The notes under the pieces: generated by a model | The model's input: only the letters and a program-made list of their open reading frames with translations | Told to the model about the DNA's origin: nothing | Databases searched by the model: none | Part shown: positions 12,950-16,385 of the stretch, piece by piece | Layout of the letters: the number at the start of each line of letters is the position of its first letter | How positions within the stretch are numbered: position 1 is the first letter of the stretch | Translations under genes and position numbers: made by a program | NCBI GenBank assembly: GCA_937923325.1 | Contig: CAKZUQ010000059.1 | Span: 1 to 16,385 of the forward strand | DNA length: 16,385 nt | Reading direction: 5' to 3' | Source: an uncultured Bacteriovoracaceae bacterium | GTDB taxonomy: Bacteria; Bdellovibrionota; Bacteriovoracia; Bacteriovoracales; Bacteriovoracaceae

Positions 12950-15900
12950 ATGAAAGAGATTTTAAAAAGATTATCAAGTGGCTTTATTTCATCACTTATG
13001 GTTATGAGTTTTGTTCTAATGCCAATTCCTAATGTGTCGGTTGTTTATGCGGAAGATGCGAATGTTGGGACTGATGGTTTGCCTTGTCCAACTGAAGATG
13101 ATTATAAAAAAGGTGCTGTTTATAAAGCGGGTTGTGAGTTTAGTGCAGCATTGTCTACTACTACTTTTGATTCATCAGCAAGATACCAAGATGGTAAAAA
13201 AGTTTTTGGAGTTATTCCTGAAGAGTGGATATCGCAGTATATAGTTGGATTAATGGGTGTCGTACTTATCAACTCTTTAAGTTGGACTAGATTATCTAAG
13301 TATAATGTAAAGGTTTACGGAAATGATTGTCCAAAAAATATTGGACCTCTAGTGACAATGAATACATCTTTAGTTTCAGCTCTTCTTTACATGATTGGAG
13401 ATATCCAATCTAATATTCAATTTAAAGAAGCAGCTCAAAAAGCTGCTGATGAATATGATATGGAGCTTAGTGACTTACAATCTTTTACAGCAAAAGAAAA
13501 AGTTTGGGAGGTTGATACTAGCTCCGGAGCTGACTCTGATGAAAAAGCAGCTTTAGAGCAACAGTTAGCTGAAGCAAAGAAGCAGAATAATGCTCAGGAA
13601 ACAGGGTATGATGCTTTGGCAAAAGTTTTAAAAGGTCAATTAAAAGCCTTGAAGACGAAAAGGAACTTGGCTGGAGCATCGGCAATCGGGTATGGCTTAT
13701 CTGATGTTCTTGAATTGGCAAATATGGGGTGGATGCACTCTATTTGTGCGAGTCAATGGTCATCAGAAGCTGTTGCAGAAGCAAAGGAAATAGCAGAGTT
13801 TACAAGTGCAATGTCAGCAGCTACTACTGCGGCAGCAGGGGTATACACAACAGCTATTTGTGCTGATGCACCTGCACAAATAGGATCTGGTGAGGCTCAG
13901 AAAAAAGCTGCTAAAGTTGCTAACATGGGAAAATCTACAGCCTACAGTTTTGAAGTCGCAAAAAAATCTGTAACACTTATGGATGCTTTCAATAGTATCT
14001 TTAGTTCTATAAAATCTATATTTCCTGGAGCAAAGACAGCTTCAGAGCTATCAAAAGTAACTAAAAGTGTAGGTGACAAAGCCTCTGATATCGCTAGTGA
14101 ATCTATTGAAGTTACTGAAAGAGTCGCTAGAGATTCTGCAGATATTTCAGCAGCAACTGCATATCTTGTTGGAACTAGGCTTAATGATACTGCTGCAGAT
14201 AAATGTGTTCCTATTAAGATGGTTGAAGATAATGCAAGTGCAAACTTCCCTGCTTATATGACAACACCGGTTGTGTGTTGTGGAGGTCCTGGGGTCAATG
14301 AAGTTACATTTGCTTTTGCAAATTCTCAAAAGCTCGCAGGTTCGAACATTGCTGCACTTGCAAAAAATGAAGCAAAAGGTTTACTAAGAAAAAAATTGGT
14401 TGATGAAGGTTTTAACGCTCTTCTGAAAGAAGTTACTGGAGGAGTTAGTGAGCTTGCAAAAAAGTTAGTTGATAAAACAGTTGATAAAGAACTTAATGAT
14501 AATAAGAGATATGAAGGTTCATATTTTTGGCAAGGTGTACCAACTGGTTATGGTGCCTTTTCTTTACAAAAAGATGTTAAGGTCAAAAGTTTATTTGGTG
14601 AAAGTTCTACAACTTCTACAAATAATTCTCCGGAGTTAAATAAAAAACAAAAAATAAAATTAGAAAATTTAAAGTTTTATGCAAGAAATATGTTTGAGTC
14701 AAATCTTCGAGGTTTAATGATTAGGCTTGCTCCAAAAGTTGATAAAAAGAAACCTATGGAGAGTCTAAAGCAAATAGTAGATACAAGTAAAAAGATTGAT
14801 AGAGTTATGCTTGAATTTGATAAGTATTTAGACTCAGATTTCTTATTTATGCTAAGAGATGAAAAAGTTAATAATAATTCTTTAGCCTTTAAAAAAGTGA
14901 TCAATAAAGTGATGAGTGAACTCTTTATACCACAAGCAAATGCTGGAATGTTATCTATCGCAGCTGGTGCTGGACTTAGTATGGCCGGAGGAATGGTTGA
15001 TGGTCCTTGGGGTGAAGTTCTGAATGTTGGTGGTAAGGTTGTGTTACTCCATGGAATAATTGGAAAATTTGCTAAAAGATATGCTCTTGTTAGTCCTGTC
15101 TCTAGAGCTGTTACTTGGACAACATTAGGTTTAATGTCTAATTGGAGCAAAAATCTTGCTAATAATGCATACGCTCAAGTAGAGAAAAATTTAAAAGTAG
15201 TTGAAGCTGAGAAGAAAAGGTTTAAAGAGTCAGGAGCAAATGCTTCTGGAAATCTTCTTACTGGCACAGGGACTGGAGAACTTAATTTAAAATCAAATGA
15301 GTCAAACGCAAATAAAAAAGGTTCTATGAATATTAAACAGTGTGCTGTTGCGAATGGAGATGAATTTCTTCCTGCTCCATGTAATCAAATCACACCAAGA
15401 GAAAGCTTCCAAGTTAGTGGTGTCTCTACAAGTGGTAGTTTAGAATCAAATCCAATTGGATTTGCTCATAGTGTAATGACTGACACAGCATTTGGCTCAT
15501 CAAATGATCCAACTTATGCTTCTTCTCTGACATCTGGACAAACAGCCAACTTAGACAAGGCTCAAAAAGCGATGGCAGACTTGGCAGATAAAAAGAGAAA
15601 AATTTATGATGATATGATGAAAGAGAGTAAAGCTTATAAAGATGCTGGAGGTGAAAGCCTTCAAGCACAAATTGGAAAACTTAAAAAAGTACTTTTTAAT
15701 GATGGAATAACAGGTGGAAGTAGTGACATCATTGGTGGAGCAAACTCTGCTGCTATTGATGATACTATGGCCAGTGCGAAACCTGCAAATAAATTAGGAA
15801 CAGGAAGTAAAGTCGGTGGAGACTCTTCAAGTGTAAGTGCACAAGCAGTTGCCCCAGCTGTTCCAACTTTCGATCTGGATTTTGGTGATACTTCTGTTGA

Positions 15901-16072
15901 TGATGGAACAAAAGCAGCGAGCGGAAAGTCTAAAAAGAAAGAAGGTCGATTAGATGATTATGTTGTTAAACATAATGATATTAATAAAAGAAAAGATGTA
16001 TCAATATTTAAGATTCTATCTAATAGATATATTTTATCTTACCCGAAGGTTTTAGAGGAAGTTAAGCAATAA
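12950..16072 (+). CDS. very large exported protein with internal hydrophobic segments, unknown function
   Basis: A 1040-residue protein, not recognised. A signal peptide spans about 1-34 (cleavage after VYA, before ED). Two hydrophobic segments follow (about 93-112 and 134-152), then a charged, helical region rich in Ala, Glu and Lys (about 157-240) that looks coiled-coil. A long Ala/Ser-rich helical part follows (270-400), a CC pair at 443-444 (VVCCGGPG), a Lys-rich helical part (470-640), a Gly/Ala-rich hydrophobic region (667-730) and a low-complexity Ser/Gly/Asn/Lys tail. About eleven cysteines lie in the mature protein, many in close pairs (Cys46/Cys62, Cys798/Cys811). FIPQANAGM at 659-667 looks like a second signal-peptidase-type site. 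Start supported by TAGGA 7 bases upstream. A structural, surface or secretion-channel role is possible; nothing indicates an enzyme. Confidence 0.8.
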   Translation: MKEILKRLSSGFISSLMVMSFVLMPIPNVSVVYAEDANVGTDGLPCPTEDDYKKGAVYKAGCEFSAALSTTTFDSSARYQDGKKVFGVIPEEWISQYIVGLMGVVLINSLSWTRLSKYNVKVYGNDCPKNIGPLVTMNTSLVSALLYMIGDIQSNIQFKEAAQKAADEYDMELSDLQSFTAKEKVWEVDTSSGADSDEKAALEQQLAEAKKQNNAQETGYDALAKVLKGQLKALKTKRNLAGASAIGYGLSDVLELANMGWMHSICASQWSSEAVAEAKEIAEFTSAMSAATTAAAGVYTTAICADAPAQIGSGEAQKKAAKVANMGKSTAYSFEVAKKSVTLMDAFNSIFSSIKSIFPGAKTASELSKVTKSVGDKASDIASESIEVTERVARDSADISAATAYLVGTRLNDTAADKCVPIKMVEDNASANFPAYMTTPVVCCGGPGVNEVTFAFANSQKLAGSNIAALAKNEAKGLLRKKLVDEGFNALLKEVTGGVSELAKKLVDKTVDKELNDNKRYEGSYFWQGVPTGYGAFSLQKDVKVKSLFGESSTTSTNNSPELNKKQKIKLENLKFYARNMFESNLRGLMIRLAPKVDKKKPMESLKQIVDTSKKIDRVMLEFDKYLDSDFLFMLRDEKVNNNSLAFKKVINKVMSELFIPQANAGMLSIAAGAGLSMAGGMVDGPWGEVLNVGGKVVLLHGIIGKFAKRYALVSPVSRAVTWTTLGLMSNWSKNLANNAYAQVEKNLKVVEAEKKRFKESGANASGNLLTGTGTGELNLKSNESNANKKGSMNIKQCAVANGDEFLPAPCNQITPRESFQVSGVSTSGSLESNPIGFAHSVMTDTAFGSSNDPTYASSLTSGQTANLDKAQKAMADLADKKRKIYDDMMKESKAYKDAGGESLQAQIGKLKKVLFNDGITGGSSDIIGGANSAAIDDTMASAKPANKLGTGSKVGGDSSSVSAQAVAPAVPTFDLDFGDTSVDDGTKAASGKSKKKEGRLDDYVVKHNDINKRKDVSIFKILSNRYILSYPKVLEEVKQ

Positions 16073-16090
16073 AAAGATATTAAACTGCCC

Positions 16091-16384
16091 TCAAATAATG
16101 GTGTTAAACTTTAGAATTTCAAAATTATAATAATGAATAAATATGTCGAGGTGCTTTTTTAACATCTCGACCTTTTTTGTTGTACACCAAGTTTTTCGAA
16201 TCAATCGATTTATATTTGCTCTTAGCATCGCCATCGTGTGGTTAATAATAAATAAAGGATCATGAGCAAGTTTTTTTAGTTCTCCTTGTCCCGCAACACA
16301 TCCTTTTCCTCCTTTGTAAGTTTTATGCTCGCAGTCTGGGATATACTTTTTTATAAACTCAGGATAAATTTTATGCTCATCAGT
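16091..16384 (-). CDS. DDE-type transposase, C-terminal fragment (5' end outside window)
   Basis: An open minus-strand frame enters from the right edge and codes for 97 residues ending at a TGA (complement of 16091-16093). It begins TDEHKIYPEFIKKYIP, a typical catalytic-Asp block of a DDE transposase, continues CEHKTYKGGKGCVAGQGELKK, and ends DPLFIINHTMAMLRANINRL, IRKTWCTTKK and a final HLDIFIHYYN. The LR..I.RL.RKT....K segment resembles the C-terminus of IS1-type transposases and of transposase-like proteins in other Deltaproteobacteria-type genomes. The position where IS1 has its catalytic Glu (ERNN) reads INHT here, so a DDN or DDH variant, or an inactive copy, is possible. No terminal inverted repeat can be checked because the other end lies outside. 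A terminator-like hairpin lies within the coding region. Confidence 0.72.
   Translation of the reverse strand, partial: TDEHKIYPEFIKKYIPDCEHKTYKGGKGCVAGQGELKKLAHDPLFIINHTMAMLRANINRLIRKTWCTTKKVEMLKKHLDIFIHYYNFEILKFNTII
16145..16178 (+). terminator. Rho-independent terminator candidate downstream of the 1040-residue gene
   Basis: GTCGAGGTG (16145-16153) and CATCTCGAC (16163-16171) pair with one mismatch-tolerant G-U, a 9-base loop and a T-run (16173-16178). It is 73 bp after the stop of the large exported protein gene on the plus strand, but lies inside the converging transposase frame. Confidence 0.65.
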
Positions 16385-16385
16385 T

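Noticed and set aside
14677..15150. 157-codon minus-strand open frame inside the large exported protein gene
   Set aside because: It is antisense to a long frame with a signal peptide and good ribosome site, has no ribosome site of its own and reads as low-complexity hydrophobic text.
1..16385. CRISPR array, tRNA, rRNA, toxin-antitoxin or defence cassette
   Set aside because: No regularly spaced direct repeats, cloverleaf-like sequences, or recognisable defence or toxin proteins were seen by reading; a tRNA or covariance-model scan would settle this.

Overview
The window is AT-rich (roughly one third G+C by eye) and gene-dense, with short intergenic gaps. It carries a flagellin tail, many exported or membrane-bound proteins, several HExxH and MBL hydrolases, strong hairpin terminators and few recognisable mobile parts. 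This fits a small-genome, flagellated Gram-negative bacterium with a large exported-protein repertoire. My best guess is the Bdellovibrionota (Bacteriovoracales such as Halobacteriovorax or Bacteriovorax), but this is inference from style and product mix; no rRNA or other phylogenetic marker except enolase is present.

Layout. 1-312: 3' end of a flagellin gene and its terminator. 383-3129: a putative HExxH lipoprotein followed 26 bp later by a Nudix + metallo-beta-lactamase fusion protein, closed by a bidirectional terminator shared with a converging gene. 3188-4072 (minus): an exported, Cys-rich HExxH protein. 4210-4521: a small YqfO/NIF3-C-terminal-like protein. 4590-6215: an exported cupredoxin-like protein and a CpaF/VirB11-type secretion ATPase, with related inverted repeats before each. 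6218-7795 (minus): a membrane-anchored GH13 (alpha-amylase family) protein that has lost most catalytic residues, ending 2 bp from the ATPase. 7946-9235: enolase with its own promoter and terminator. 9367-11173: a 2H phosphoesterase-like protein and a predicted outer-membrane barrel with an extra C-terminal domain. 11181-11918 (minus): a minimal DAHP synthase. 12030-12794: an exported protein with a C-terminal membrane helix and a lysine tail. 12950-16072: a very large exported protein of unknown function. 16091-16384 (minus): the C-terminal part of a DDE-type transposase running off the window, with a terminator-like hairpin inside its coding region.

How they fit together. Only enolase (glycolysis) and DAHP synthase (entry to the shikimate pathway) are clear central metabolism. 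The rest is mostly envelope biology: two putative secreted zinc peptidases, a cupredoxin, a secretion ATPase, a pseudo-amylase, an outer-membrane barrel and two unknown exported membrane proteins. No single large operon is seen. Units are one or two genes separated by terminators or convergent ends.

The most unusual items are the membrane-anchored dead GH13 protein, the Nudix-MBL fusion, the orphan CpaF ATPase behind a cupredoxin with altered ligands, and the 1040-residue exported protein next to the lysine-tailed protein. I see no CRISPR array, tRNA, rRNA, prophage or obvious defence system.
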